Assembly (NCBI GenBank): GCA_030584065.1
Contig: CP129489.1
Location: 2,771,497 to 2,835,496 of the forward strand
DNA length: 64,000 nt
Source of the DNA: Flavobacteriales bacterium
GTDB lineage: Bacteria > Bacteroidota > Bacteroidia > Flavobacteriales_F > PHOS-HE28
Direction of reading: 5' to 3'
Part shown: positions 7,775 through 15,703 of the stretch, one piece after another
Layout of the letters: each line of letters begins with the position of its first letter
Position numbering within the stretch: the first letter of the stretch is position 1
Made by a program: the position numbers and the translations under genes
The notes under the pieces: model-generated
What the model was told of the DNA's origin: nothing
Seen by the model: only the letters and a program-made list of their open reading frames with translations
The model's database searches: none

Positions 7775-9231
7775 GGCTTTCGCGCTTTCTTACGGGTATC
7801 CTGAGCATATGCTCCAGCACCTTGTTCGCTCAGCCCAACTGGAAGGCCTGTGGACGCGGCACCATCGGGCCGACCGAGGTGCAGACTCTTTATGGGGACA
7901 GCATTAGCAATCGACTGCTCGCTGGAGGAACCTTCCTTTATATCAGGAATGTGTCCGATACCGTACTCGGTGTTGGGCAAGCCGCCTGGAACGGCATGCG
8001 CTGGGATAGTTTGGCACACCGCATACAACCAATCAACGGCGGGGCTGCCCAACAGACCTTCTGGTTCCTGCGTCATTTAGGCAATCTGTACTCATGCGGC
8101 AACTACAACTTCGATGCAGGAGGTGGGGTTGGCAATGCCTCCTTCGCCCGCTTGGATGAGATGAACCAACGATGGGAGGCCTTGGAGTGCGTAAATCCGC
8201 CCAGCAGCGGCCTGAACACGCTGGTGCAGAAGACCCCGGGCGCCACCAGCATGTACGCCACCGGCTACTCCGAGAGCCTCTGCGGCTACCCCGAGGCTTG
8301 CGTGTACCGCTACGATGGCAGCGCCTTCCACGAGTGGGAGCCCTGGGGGCAGATCCCTCCGGCACCGGACAATGGCGACTATGTGGGTTATGTGTTCGAA
8401 TTCCAAGGCATGACCTACATGACCGGTGGATTCCAGAATCCGATAGGGCCTGGCATCAGGTACTTCATGCGGTTCAATGGATCTGAATGGGAATACGTGC
8501 CCGGCTGGGGCAACGCCTACCACATCCGTGATGTGCTCATCCACGATGACGTGCTCTACGTGTGCGGCACCTTCAAGCAGAGCACCGGCGCGCCCGGCAA
8601 CTTGGTAGCTGCATTCGATGGCCAGAGCTGGAGCGACATGGGCGGAGGGTTGGCCTATCTGGCAGAGGCCGGCGGAGCAACGGCCATGCGCATGAAATGG
8701 CACCATGGCCACCTCTACGTGGGCGGAGTCTTCGACCACGCCGGCGGCCAGGCCCTCAATGGCGGGCTGGCCATCTGGGACGGCAGCCAATGGAGCGGGT
8801 TGCCGGGCACATTCCACACCCCGCACCCCTTGGTGCCCGACCTGGCCCGCATCCGCGACATGGCCTTCTGGCGTGACAGCCTGTACATCTGCGGCGGATT
8901 CGACCAGATCGACGGCCAGCCGATCAACCAGGTGGCCCAATACCTGGGCGCGCTGCCGGGGGGCGGCACAGCCACAGTCACCGAAGGGCCTGCCCAAGCC
9001 TTGGCCGCACCCGGCACCCACGATGGCGGCCTCTCCTGGGAGCTAGCCCTGCCACAGGCCGCAGCCTGGCAATGGCGCCTGAGCGATGCCGCCGGCCGCG
9101 AGGTGCAGCGTGGCAGCCTGGCGGCCGACCGCATGCGCATCTCCTTGCACGAACAGCCACCCGGCATCTACCTCCTCCAGGTAAGCAGCCCGGGCCTGGG
9201 GGTGCGGTACGCCAAGCTCCACCGACCCTGA
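7771..9231 (+). CDS. Secreted beta-propeller-like protein with T9SS type A sorting domain
   Basis: Encodes 486 residues, with a signal peptide (MRLSRFLTGILSICSSTLFAQ). Residues about 60-400 contain repeated blade-like units (WNGMRWDSL, YDGSAFHEW, FNGSEWEYV, FDGQSWSDM, WDGSQWSGL), each followed by a GGxF or CGxF strand, as in kelch/YCF48-like propellers. The last 80 residues form a type A sorting domain (WRLSDAAGREV, then PPGIYLLQVSSPG). The start overlaps the preceding stop by ATGA. Known members of such families are secreted or surface-attached through T9SS; the ligand cannot be told. Confidence 0.8.
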   Translation: MRLSRFLTGILSICSSTLFAQPNWKACGRGTIGPTEVQTLYGDSISNRLLAGGTFLYIRNVSDTVLGVGQAAWNGMRWDSLAHRIQPINGGAAQQTFWFLRHLGNLYSCGNYNFDAGGGVGNASFARLDEMNQRWEALECVNPPSSGLNTLVQKTPGATSMYATGYSESLCGYPEACVYRYDGSAFHEWEPWGQIPPAPDNGDYVGYVFEFQGMTYMTGGFQNPIGPGIRYFMRFNGSEWEYVPGWGNAYHIRDVLIHDDVLYVCGTFKQSTGAPGNLVAAFDGQSWSDMGGGLAYLAEAGGATAMRMKWHHGHLYVGGVFDHAGGQALNGGLAIWDGSQWSGLPGTFHTPHPLVPDLARIRDMAFWRDSLYICGGFDQIDGQPINQVAQYLGALPGGGTATVTEGPAQALAAPGTHDGGLSWELALPQAAAWQWRLSDAAGREVQRGSLAADRMRISLHEQPPGIYLLQVSSPGLGVRYAKLHRP

Positions 9232-9253
9232 GCCGCAGCGCAGCCTGGTACGC

Positions 9254-11167
9254 TCAGTCCTCCACCAACCGCAGCCTGCGGCTGAAGACCTCCGCGCCGT
9301 CGCGCTCCACCTTCACCGTGTAGCGGCCACGCGGCTTGTCGCTCAGGTCGATCGGCAGGATGAGCTCCTTCACCGGCGCGGGGGGCTCGATCAGCGCCGC
9401 CTCGGCACCATCCTCGCCCACCACGCGGATGCGCAGGGCGCCCGGGACGTTGGCGAAGTAGTCGAGCACGGTGGGGCCCGTGGTGCGCGTGGGGAAGAGG
9501 CCGATATCCGCCGCGGCATCGGGCGCCACGGTGGAGGGCCCGCCCACGCGGAACTGGTACTGGAGGCCATTGCCGCAATCGCTCTGGAAGCGCTTCAGCA
9601 GCCGGCCCTGCCCATCGAGCAGGCGCAGGAAGCCGCGCCCGCCCTTGGCGTTGTACCAGAACTCCAGCCCGTCGCCGGCGGTATCGGCCAGCTGCAGCAC
9701 GTAGCTGGCCGGCGGCAGGCGCAGGGTGTCGGTATAGAGGGTATCGGGGCGCAGCGCGCCCAGCGGCCGGTCGATGTGCAGCCGGCCCCGCGTGGACGCC
9801 AGGGAGATCGCGTTGTGCTGCGGCTCGGCGTTGGTGCGCAGCTGCACGATGAGGACGCTGTCCAGCACATCGGCCGCGGTGAAGGTGCTGCGCAGGGCGT
9901 TGTCGTGCTTCCAGCCGTCCTTGTGCCCGTTGGGCTCGTGCACGCTCACGGTGAAGGTGTTGCGGCCCGGCTTCATGTCGATGAGGTGGGGCAGCGTCAC
10001 GGTGTCGGTTGCGCCGAAGGCGATGCGCCTGGCGTGCACGTATGATCGCTCCCGGAAGCCCTCGGTTCCGTAGCGGATCAGCAGCAGGTCCAGCGGGGCT
10101 TCGCCGTTGTTGCGCAGCACCACCCGCGGCTCGTGCACGGCGGGGTTGAGCCGGGCATGGCGCGGATCGTCGCTGGGCAGCAGGATGGCCTCCACCGCCG
10201 CATCGTGCAGCGCGCGCGGCCGGGCCAATTGCACGGCGTAGGCGGCGATGCTGGTGCGCGCCGTGCTGCTGTCGTGCGCGTAGGGCTCCAGGTCGATGTC
10301 CACGGTGTGCTTGTCCAGCGGGCGGCCGCCGCCGGCGATGGGCACGGTGACGGCCTCGGAGGGCTGCAGCTCGCCCGGGCACCAGTTGGCGCGGTCGAAG
10401 ATCCAGGTGCCGGCCTGCGGGTACAGGGGGTTGTGGCCGCACTCCTTCCAGAGGGCGGTGCGGCTCACCTCGCGGCCGTCCACTTTCACGCTGCGCCACT
10501 TGCGGCAGAATTCACCGCAGCCATCGCCCGTGTTCATGCCGTGGCCGGTGTGGTGCATGCGCACCCGCAGCAGGGCTGCGCGCGGATCGGTGGCCACGGC
10601 GCGCAGCGGCAGGTCCTCCTCCACGGAGCGCGCCGGGTCGCCATAGGCGAAGTGGCCCCGGTAGAGCTGCTGCACGGCGAGCACCTCGGCGGCGGGCGGT
10701 CCCTGCACGAAGCGGAAGTCGAGCGAGAGGGCCCAGCCGCGGTCCTCGTTGGGCTCGTAGCCGCTGTGCACGTAGATCACCTCGGCGCTGTCGCGCAGCA
10801 CGGGCAGGAAGTCGGTGATGTCGGCCTGCCAGGTGAAGCGCCAGTCCGGGCCGAACTGGCCGCCGTAGGGGGTGAGCACGCGCGCCACCTCGAAGGTATC
10901 GGTGCCGCTGAGCGGCCGCACCAGCACGTGGTCCAGGTAGTCCCAATCGGCGCAGCGCAAGCCGGTGGGGCAAGCCAGCGTGAGGGTGAGCAGCGCCTTG
11001 CGCACGGCCGTCCGGGCGCTGGGGAAGCGCAGCTTGAGCGGATAGGCGCGCACGCCGGCAGCAGGGTCGGTGACGATGGTGGCGCGCTGGTGGGCGCGGA
11101 CGAGCAGGGTGTCCTGCGCCGCAAGCGGGGCCGCAGCGAGCAGGGCGACGAGGAGCAGGAGGCGCAT
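9254..11167 (-). CDS. Peptide-N-glycosidase F-like secreted protein with T9SS-type tail
   Basis: Encodes 637 residues with a signal peptide (MRLLLLVALLAAAPLAAQ). Residues about 40-300 follow the two-domain PNGase F fold. CADWDYLDHV (Asp76) corresponds to the CDEWDRYANV segment holding catalytic Asp60. HHTGHGMNTGDGCGEFC (Glu219) corresponds to the segment holding Glu206, and FDRANWCPGE to the PDRAGWCPGM motif. PNGase F removes Asn-linked glycans from glycoproteins. At the position of the third active residue, Glu118, the alignment (from memory) gives His134. The C-terminal half adds a CARDB-like region, a GDGL-type beta domain and a tail resembling a type A sorting domain. It is convergent with the gene ending at 9231. 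Fold confident; activity uncertain. Confidence 0.8.
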   Translation of the reverse strand: MRLLLLVALLAAAPLAAQDTLLVRAHQRATIVTDPAAGVRAYPLKLRFPSARTAVRKALLTLTLACPTGLRCADWDYLDHVLVRPLSGTDTFEVARVLTPYGGQFGPDWRFTWQADITDFLPVLRDSAEVIYVHSGYEPNEDRGWALSLDFRFVQGPPAAEVLAVQQLYRGHFAYGDPARSVEEDLPLRAVATDPRAALLRVRMHHTGHGMNTGDGCGEFCRKWRSVKVDGREVSRTALWKECGHNPLYPQAGTWIFDRANWCPGELQPSEAVTVPIAGGGRPLDKHTVDIDLEPYAHDSSTARTSIAAYAVQLARPRALHDAAVEAILLPSDDPRHARLNPAVHEPRVVLRNNGEAPLDLLLIRYGTEGFRERSYVHARRIAFGATDTVTLPHLIDMKPGRNTFTVSVHEPNGHKDGWKHDNALRSTFTAADVLDSVLIVQLRTNAEPQHNAISLASTRGRLHIDRPLGALRPDTLYTDTLRLPPASYVLQLADTAGDGLEFWYNAKGGRGFLRLLDGQGRLLKRFQSDCGNGLQYQFRVGGPSTVAPDAAADIGLFPTRTTGPTVLDYFANVPGALRIRVVGEDGAEAALIEPPAPVKELILPIDLSDKPRGRYTVKVERDGAEVFSRRLRLVED

Positions 11168-11218
11168 GAACGGGCGCAAGCTGCACAGCATCGGCGTAGC
11201 GCGCAAATGCCGCACGGG

Positions 11219-11226
11219 TACTTTCG
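11219..11226 (+). promoter_or_regulatory. -7 promoter element (TACTTTCG) almost touching a start codon
   Basis: TACTTTCG ends five bases before the ATG at 11232, so the transcript would be leaderless or nearly so. Confidence 0.5.
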
Positions 11227-11231
11227 CCGGG

Positions 11232-12701
11232 ATGGCCCGCCGCTTCCGCACGCACCTGCTGCTGGCCCTGCTGGCGCTGGCCTGCGCGGAGGGCTGGAAC
11301 CGGTGGAACCTGCGGGCCATGCAGGCCTCGCCCGTGGCGCGCCAGCAGGTGCGCGACGGCTGGTCGGTGATGGCGGTGGACGATGCCTCCTACCTGCAGG
11401 GCGCGGAGCGGCTGCTGGGCACGCGTCCCGACCTGGAGCAGGGGCCGATGGCCGTGCGGCCGGACCTGCGGCCACCGGGCTACGGGCTGTTCTACCTGCT
11501 GCCCCGCCTGCTGCTGCAGCCGCTGCCGGCGGTACGCGCGCTGGTGTGGCTGCAGGTGCTGCTGTATGCCGCTGCCGTGGCGCTGCTGTGGGAGGCGCTG
11601 GTGCGGGCGCGCGTGCGGCCCGCCATCCGCTGGCCGCTGGCCCTCGCCTTCGCGGCCATGCCCACCTTCCACGGCTTCCTGCACTACACGCTCACCGAGG
11701 GCGTGACCCCTTCCCTGGCGCTGCTGGTGCTCTGCTGCGCCCTGCGGGCAACGGATGCGCCGCGCCCCTGGCTGCGCGTGGGGCTCATTGCCTGGGGGCT
11801 GCTGCTGCTCACGCGCCCGGCGCTGGGGTGGGCGGGCCTGGCCCTGCTGCCCGCGCTGCGCGCGCGCGGGTGGCGGCGCGCGGCCGCCAGTGCGGCACTG
11901 GCCGCAGGGCCGCTGCTCGGCTGGTGGGCCTTCAACGCGCTGCGGGCCGGCGCGCCCATCGGCCTGCATCCCGTGTACCGCACCGATGAGCCGGGCATCA
12001 ACCGCCCCATGCACGGCGCCTTCTGGGCGCTCGCGAAGAGCTGGGGCGCGCGCGGCGATGCCTTCCACGGGGTGATGGAGCCGGCCTTCCGCGCCGCGCT
12101 TGCCGGCGACACCGCCGCGCGCTACGCCGATGGCTACCTCGCGCTGGCCCCGCCCGGGCTGCTCACCGCGCCCGAGGAGCAGGCCATCCGCAGCGCCTTC
12201 GCCGCGTGGCAGCGCTTCAACGCCACCGAGCTGGCCCCCGCGCTGGGCGGTCCGCACGGCACCGTGGTGGGCCCCACGGCCTCGGAGCAGCGCATCCTGG
12301 GCAGCCTGCACGGCATCACCGCCGGCTGGCGCGCCGCGCACCCCTTCCATCATCATGTGCGCGTGCCCCTGCGCGTGCTGCGGGGGATGGTGGCGCACTC
12401 GAACCTCAACCTGTGGATGTTCCAGCACACGCTGCGCGGCAAGGCCTGGGCGGAGGCGCTGCGCTGGGCCTCCGCGCTGCTGCACATCGGATTGCTGCTG
12501 TGCGTGCCGCTCGCTGCGCTGCTGCGCGTGCCGCGCCCCCTTCGCCTCATGGCGGCTGGTGCGTGCCCCTACCTCTTCTACCTGGCCTATGTGCAACGCG
12601 GCGTGGAGGAGCGCTACACCTTGCCGGTGCTGTTCATCGGGGTGGCGTGCGCGGCGTTCGTGATGGGCCGCAGAGACGCAGAGGCGCCGAGAACGCATTG
12701 A
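11232..12701 (+). CDS. Multi-pass membrane protein, GT-C glycosyltransferase-like
   Basis: Encodes 489 residues. The ATG at 11232 is chosen because a -7 promoter box lies just upstream. It has an N-terminal membrane helix, about eight to ten further hydrophobic segments, and the DDASYLQGAERL and RPPGYGLFYLLP motifs in the first periplasmic region, as in ArnT/PMT-like GT-C enzymes that use polyprenyl-phosphate sugars. A hydrophilic region of about 140 residues lies near residues 250-390. No acceptor can be named. Its final codons are formed by the first arm of an inverted-repeat element (12665-12794), so the C-terminus may have been altered. It is divergent from the PNGase F-like gene. Confidence 0.7.
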   Translation: MARRFRTHLLLALLALACAEGWNRWNLRAMQASPVARQQVRDGWSVMAVDDASYLQGAERLLGTRPDLEQGPMAVRPDLRPPGYGLFYLLPRLLLQPLPAVRALVWLQVLLYAAAVALLWEALVRARVRPAIRWPLALAFAAMPTFHGFLHYTLTEGVTPSLALLVLCCALRATDAPRPWLRVGLIAWGLLLLTRPALGWAGLALLPALRARGWRRAAASAALAAGPLLGWWAFNALRAGAPIGLHPVYRTDEPGINRPMHGAFWALAKSWGARGDAFHGVMEPAFRAALAGDTAARYADGYLALAPPGLLTAPEEQAIRSAFAAWQRFNATELAPALGGPHGTVVGPTASEQRILGSLHGITAGWRAAHPFHHHVRVPLRVLRGMVAHSNLNLWMFQHTLRGKAWAEALRWASALLHIGLLLCVPLAALLRVPRPLRLMAAGACPYLFYLAYVQRGVEERYTLPVLFIGVACAAFVMGRRDAEAPRTH

Positions 12702-12794
12702 AACCGTGTTGAGTTCCTTTGCAGGCAGACTGAACAACGCATCGTACGCACGGCTGGCATTGATCCCCTCCGCTTCTCTGCGCCTCTGCGGCCC
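12665..12794. repeat. Inverted-repeat element, copy 1 (cgcagag family)
   Basis: The left arm (12665-12693, beginning gggccgcagagacgcagagg) and right arm (12773-12794, cttctctgcgcctctgcggccc read inverted) are imperfect inverted repeats about 80 bases apart. The left arm encodes the C-terminus of the gene ending at 12701. A second copy of the same arm sequence lies at 46354-46447. Confidence 0.6.
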
Positions 12795-12813
12795 AATGCA
12801 TCATCACGCCAAC

Positions 12814-13683
12814 ATGACGAAGTCACGCATGCAGCTCCAGGCCGCGCCTCCTGAATGGCGCACGGCGAAGGAGTACACCGACATCACCTACCGCAAGAGC
12901 GGCGGCGTGGCCCGCATCGCCTTCAACCGGCCGGAGGTGCGCAACGCCTTCCGCCCGCACACGGTGAGCGAGCTGCTCGATGCCTTCCACGACGCGCACC
13001 AGGACACCGACATCGGCGTGGTGCTCTTCAGCGCCGAAGGGCCCAGCCCCAAGGATGGCGTGTGGAGCTTCTGCAGCGGCGGCGACCAGCGCGCGCGCGG
13101 CCACCAGGGCTACGTGGACGACAGCGGCATGCCGCGCCTCAACATCCTGGAGGTGCAGCGGCTGATCCGATTCATGCCGAAGGTGGTGATCGCCGTGGTG
13201 CCCGGCTGGTGCGTGGGCGGGGGCCACAGCCTGCATGTGGTGTGCGACCTCAGCCTCGCGAGCAAAGAGCACGCGGTGTTCAAGCAGACGGATGCCGACG
13301 TGACGAGCTTTGATGGTGGCTACGGCAGCGCCTACCTCGCCAAGATGGTGGGGCAGAAGCGCGCCCGCGAGATCTTCTTCCTGGGCCGCGACATCAGTGC
13401 CGACCGCGCCTACGAGATGGGCATGGTGAACGCCAGCGTGCCGCATGCCGAGCTGGAGAGCACGGCCTGGCAATGGGCGCAGGAGATTCTGGCGAAATCG
13501 CCCACCGCGATCAAGATGCTGAAGTTCGCCTTCAACCTCACGGACGATGGGCTGGTGGGCCAGCAGGTCTTCGCCGGCGAGGCCACACGGCTGGCCTACA
13601 TGACCGATGAGGCGAAGGAGGGGCGCAACGCGTTCCTGGAAAAAAGGAAGCCGCAGTTCGGGAAGGGGAAGTGGATTCCGTAG
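12814..13683 (+). CDS. menB: 1,4-dihydroxy-2-naphthoyl-CoA synthase (MenB)
   Basis: Encodes 289 residues from the ATG at 12814 (12796 and 12829 are also in frame). It is a crotonase-fold enzyme closing the second ring of the naphthoquinone nucleus in menaquinone synthesis, from o-succinylbenzoyl-CoA. Visible features are FNRPEVRNAFRPHTV near residue 45, the oxyanion segment FCSGGDQ, PGWCVGGGHSLH, and the MenB-specific SFDGGYGSAYLAK near residue 170. Length matches the family (E. coli about 285). No other men genes are nearby. Menaquinone is the usual respiratory quinone of this phylum. Confidence 0.95.
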   Translation: MTKSRMQLQAAPPEWRTAKEYTDITYRKSGGVARIAFNRPEVRNAFRPHTVSELLDAFHDAHQDTDIGVVLFSAEGPSPKDGVWSFCSGGDQRARGHQGYVDDSGMPRLNILEVQRLIRFMPKVVIAVVPGWCVGGGHSLHVVCDLSLASKEHAVFKQTDADVTSFDGGYGSAYLAKMVGQKRAREIFFLGRDISADRAYEMGMVNASVPHAELESTAWQWAQEILAKSPTAIKMLKFAFNLTDDGLVGQQVFAGEATRLAYMTDEAKEGRNAFLEKRKPQFGKGKWIP

Positions 13684-13689
13684 TCACGC

Positions 13690-13815
13690 TATGTCACTCC
13701 GGGCAAGCGAGGCTCTGCGAGCGTGACCCGGAGTCACACCAATGCCGAGTTCAACATTGGTGAGACTCCGGATGGCCGGGACAAGCGATCTGCGATCGCC
13801 CGGCCTCCGGAGTGA
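13690..13815. repeat. Two palindromic hairpins between convergent genes
   Basis: Hairpin one has ctccggg and cccggag arms near 13696 and 13733. Hairpin two (about 13766-13812) has arms actccggatggccggg and cccggcctccggagt, a 15-bp stem with one bulge. Both carry a small inner palindrome (gctctgcgagc; gatctgcgatc), so they look like two copies of one REP-like unit. Their place between menB and a minus-strand gene suits bidirectional termination. Confidence 0.6.
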
Positions 13816-13818
13816 CGA

Positions 13819-13962
13819 CTACAACGCGTTGCGCGTGACGTAGTACCGCCAGGCCACGATCAGCTTCTGGGTCCTCGTGAGCCGCATGAGGTTCTTGTCC
13901 CAGAGCTTGGGCAGGAGCAGCTTGTTGAGGCGCGCGAGCAGGCGGAAGACGGTCTTCTTCAT
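13819..13962 (-). CDS. 47-residue conserved small basic protein
   Basis: Reads MKKTVFRLLARLNKLLLPKL at the start and ends in WRYYVTRNAL, with a basic amphipathic character. I recall similar 45-50 residue proteins (MKKxFFKLLAKLNKxLxP start, WRYxVTKNxL end) throughout Flavobacteriia, often mislabelled SsrA-binding protein; that is memory, not a search. The ATG lies three bases after the stop of the CDF transporter gene, so the two are translated together. Function unknown. The strong pairing with its upstream gene and the intact frame support a real gene. Confidence 0.8.
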   Translation of the reverse strand: MKKTVFRLLARLNKLLLPKLWDKNLMRLTRTQKLIVAWRYYVTRNAL

Positions 13963-13965
13963 GGC

Positions 13966-14901
13966 TCAGTGGTGCTGGAGGCCGCAATCCTCATCGGCCC
14001 ATTCGAGCTCGATGGTGGCGTGGTGGATGCCATGCGCCTTGAGCGCTTCCCGGGCTTGGGCCTTGATGCCGAGCGCTCCGCGGTGATCCACACCTTCGAC
14101 GACGATGTGCACCGTGTGCACGACGAAGCTGCCATCGAGTGTCCAGGTGTGCTGGTCGTGCAGGTCCTTCACGTGCGGGATGGCCATGAGGCGCGTGCGC
14201 ACGGCCTGCAGGTCGACGCCCGGCGGGATCTCCTGCATGAGGATGCCGGTGCCCTTGCGCAGGGTGCCGATGGCGTTGAGGAGGATGTAGGCGCTGATGC
14301 CGATGCTGAGGATCGGGTCCACGATGGCCCAGCCGGTGAAGTGGATGAGGATGCCGCCCACGAGCACCGCGGCCCAGCCGAGCACATCCTCGAGCAGGTG
14401 CAGGTAGGCGCCGCGCTCGTTGAGGGTTTCGCCGCCGTGGAGCCTCCACGCCGCGAAGCCGTTCATGGCCAGGCCGAAGAGGGCGAAGCCGATCATGCCC
14501 AGTGAATGCGGCATCTCCGGCGCCCAGAGCCTGGGCACGCTCATGCTGAGCATGAAGGCCGCGCCGATGATGAGCACCACGCTGGTGAGCCATCCGCCCA
14601 GCATGCTGTAGCGCCCGTAGCCGTAGCTGTAATGCGCATCGCGGCCCTTCATGGCCACGCGCTGCAGGTACCACGCGGTGCCCAGCACGAGGCAGTCGCC
14701 GGCGTCGTGCAAGGCATCGGTAAGCACGGCGATGCTGCCGGTCCACCAGCCGCCGACCACCTCCACCAGGGTGAAGGCGAGGTTGACGAAGAAGGCGGTG
14801 CGCAGGGCAGCGGCACTGGCAGCGGAGACGTGGCCGTGGGCGTGCTCGGAATGGTGGTGGTGATGGCCCGCGTGCGCGTGGGGGGGCGGGTGGTGGGCCA
14901 T
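13966..14901 (-). CDS. Cation diffusion facilitator (zinc/cobalt/cadmium exporter, CzcD-like)
   Basis: Encodes 311 residues. A His-rich N-terminus (MAHHPPPHAHAGHHHHHSEH) is a likely metal-binding tail. Six membrane segments follow, with the two intramembrane metal-site motifs LTDALHDAGD in TM2 and HLLEDVLGWAAVL in TM5. A C-terminal cytoplasmic domain includes DQHTWTLDG and VHTVHIVVEG. CDF proteins exchange divalent metal for protons and export zinc or similar ions. A -7 box sits three bases upstream of the ATG, implying its own leaderless transcript, and the gene is followed by a 47-residue protein. Confidence 0.92.
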   Translation of the reverse strand: MAHHPPPHAHAGHHHHHSEHAHGHVSAASAAALRTAFFVNLAFTLVEVVGGWWTGSIAVLTDALHDAGDCLVLGTAWYLQRVAMKGRDAHYSYGYGRYSMLGGWLTSVVLIIGAAFMLSMSVPRLWAPEMPHSLGMIGFALFGLAMNGFAAWRLHGGETLNERGAYLHLLEDVLGWAAVLVGGILIHFTGWAIVDPILSIGISAYILLNAIGTLRKGTGILMQEIPPGVDLQAVRTRLMAIPHVKDLHDQHTWTLDGSFVVHTVHIVVEGVDHRGALGIKAQAREALKAHGIHHATIELEWADEDCGLQHH

Positions 14902-14904
14902 GGG

Positions 14905-14913
14905 CGAAAGGTA
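14905..14913 (-). promoter_or_regulatory. -7 promoter element (TACCTTTCG) for the CDF gene
   Basis: TACCTTTCG on the minus strand ends three bases before the ATG at 14901, in the 20-base gap after the response regulator. Confidence 0.5.
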
Positions 14914-14921
14914 GCGGAGGC

Positions 14922-15677
14922 TCACAGCCGCTCCAGTGCATCCATCAGCTCCTGTTTCTTGCGCCTGGACACTGCGATGTTCATGCCGTTGGACATGATC
15001 ACCTCGCCGCCTTCACCCTTGACGTACTTGCGGATGTGCTTCCTGCTGATGAGGTAGGAATTGTGCACCCGGATAAAATCCTGTTCCCCCAGCAGGTCCT
15101 CGAACTCCTTCAGGGTGCGCGAGATCACCATGCGCTTCTCATCGCGCATGTGGAGCGTGGTGTAGTTGGAATCCGACTCGCACACCACGATCTCGTTCAC
15201 ATGGACCAGTTCGAGACCGTCGCTCACCGGCAACGCGATCACCCGGTCGCCGATGGAGCGGTCGATGTTCTTGAGCAGCATGTCCACCATCGGAGGCTTC
15301 TCAACCCCTCGCGTGGCTTCAGTGGCCTTGGCGATGGCGTCGGCCAGCTCTGCGGGGTCGATGGGCTTGAGCAGATAGTCGAGGGCACTGAAGCGGATGG
15401 CCTTCACGGCATAGCTCTCGTGCGCGGTGGTGAAGATGACGTGCGGGCGGCGGTCGCCCAGGGCGCGGAGCAGATCGAAACCGGTCTTGTCCTTGAGCTC
15501 GATGTCGAGGAAGAGCACCTGCGGCGCGGTTCGGCGAATGAGCTCGATGCCGGATGGCACGTCATCCGCCGTGCCGAGCAGTTGGACCTCAGGATGCCTG
15601 CGGCCCAACAGGTTCAACAAGAGGGTGCGGGGGGCTTCCTCATCATCGACAATGACGGCGGTCAGTGCTATGGCCAT
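14922..15677 (-). CDS. LytTR-family response regulator
   Basis: Encodes 251 residues. Residues 1-120 form a receiver domain: acidic pocket Asp11/Asp12, phosphoacceptor Asp58 in LFLDIELKDKTG, Thr in FTTAHESYA, and Lys in DYLLKPID. Residues about 145-250 form a LytTR DNA-binding domain with VNEIVVCESDSNYTTLHM and FIRVHNSYLISRKHIRKY. Such regulators bind short direct repeats upstream of target genes. It lies downstream of a T9SS cargo gene, a small membrane protein and two LytS-type kinases transcribed the same way, which are its probable partners. Confidence 0.95.
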   Translation of the reverse strand: MAIALTAVIVDDEEAPRTLLLNLLGRRHPEVQLLGTADDVPSGIELIRRTAPQVLFLDIELKDKTGFDLLRALGDRRPHVIFTTAHESYAVKAIRFSALDYLLKPIDPAELADAIAKATEATRGVEKPPMVDMLLKNIDRSIGDRVIALPVSDGLELVHVNEIVVCESDSNYTTLHMRDEKRMVISRTLKEFEDLLGEQDFIRVHNSYLISRKHIRKYVKGEGGEVIMSNGMNIAVSRRKKQELMDALERL

Positions 15678-15703
15678 GACGGTTTATTGCTGTGCGGAAG
15701 ATA

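Noticed and set aside
10512..12737. Minus-strand open frame of 741 codons across the GT-C-like gene
   Set aside because: It crosses the start of the PNGase F-like gene in another frame and has Arg/Gln/Gly-rich shadow composition.
13751..13987. Minus-strand frame of 78 codons overlapping the 47-residue protein
   Set aside because: It includes the palindromic hairpins and lacks the conserved sequence seen in the other frame.
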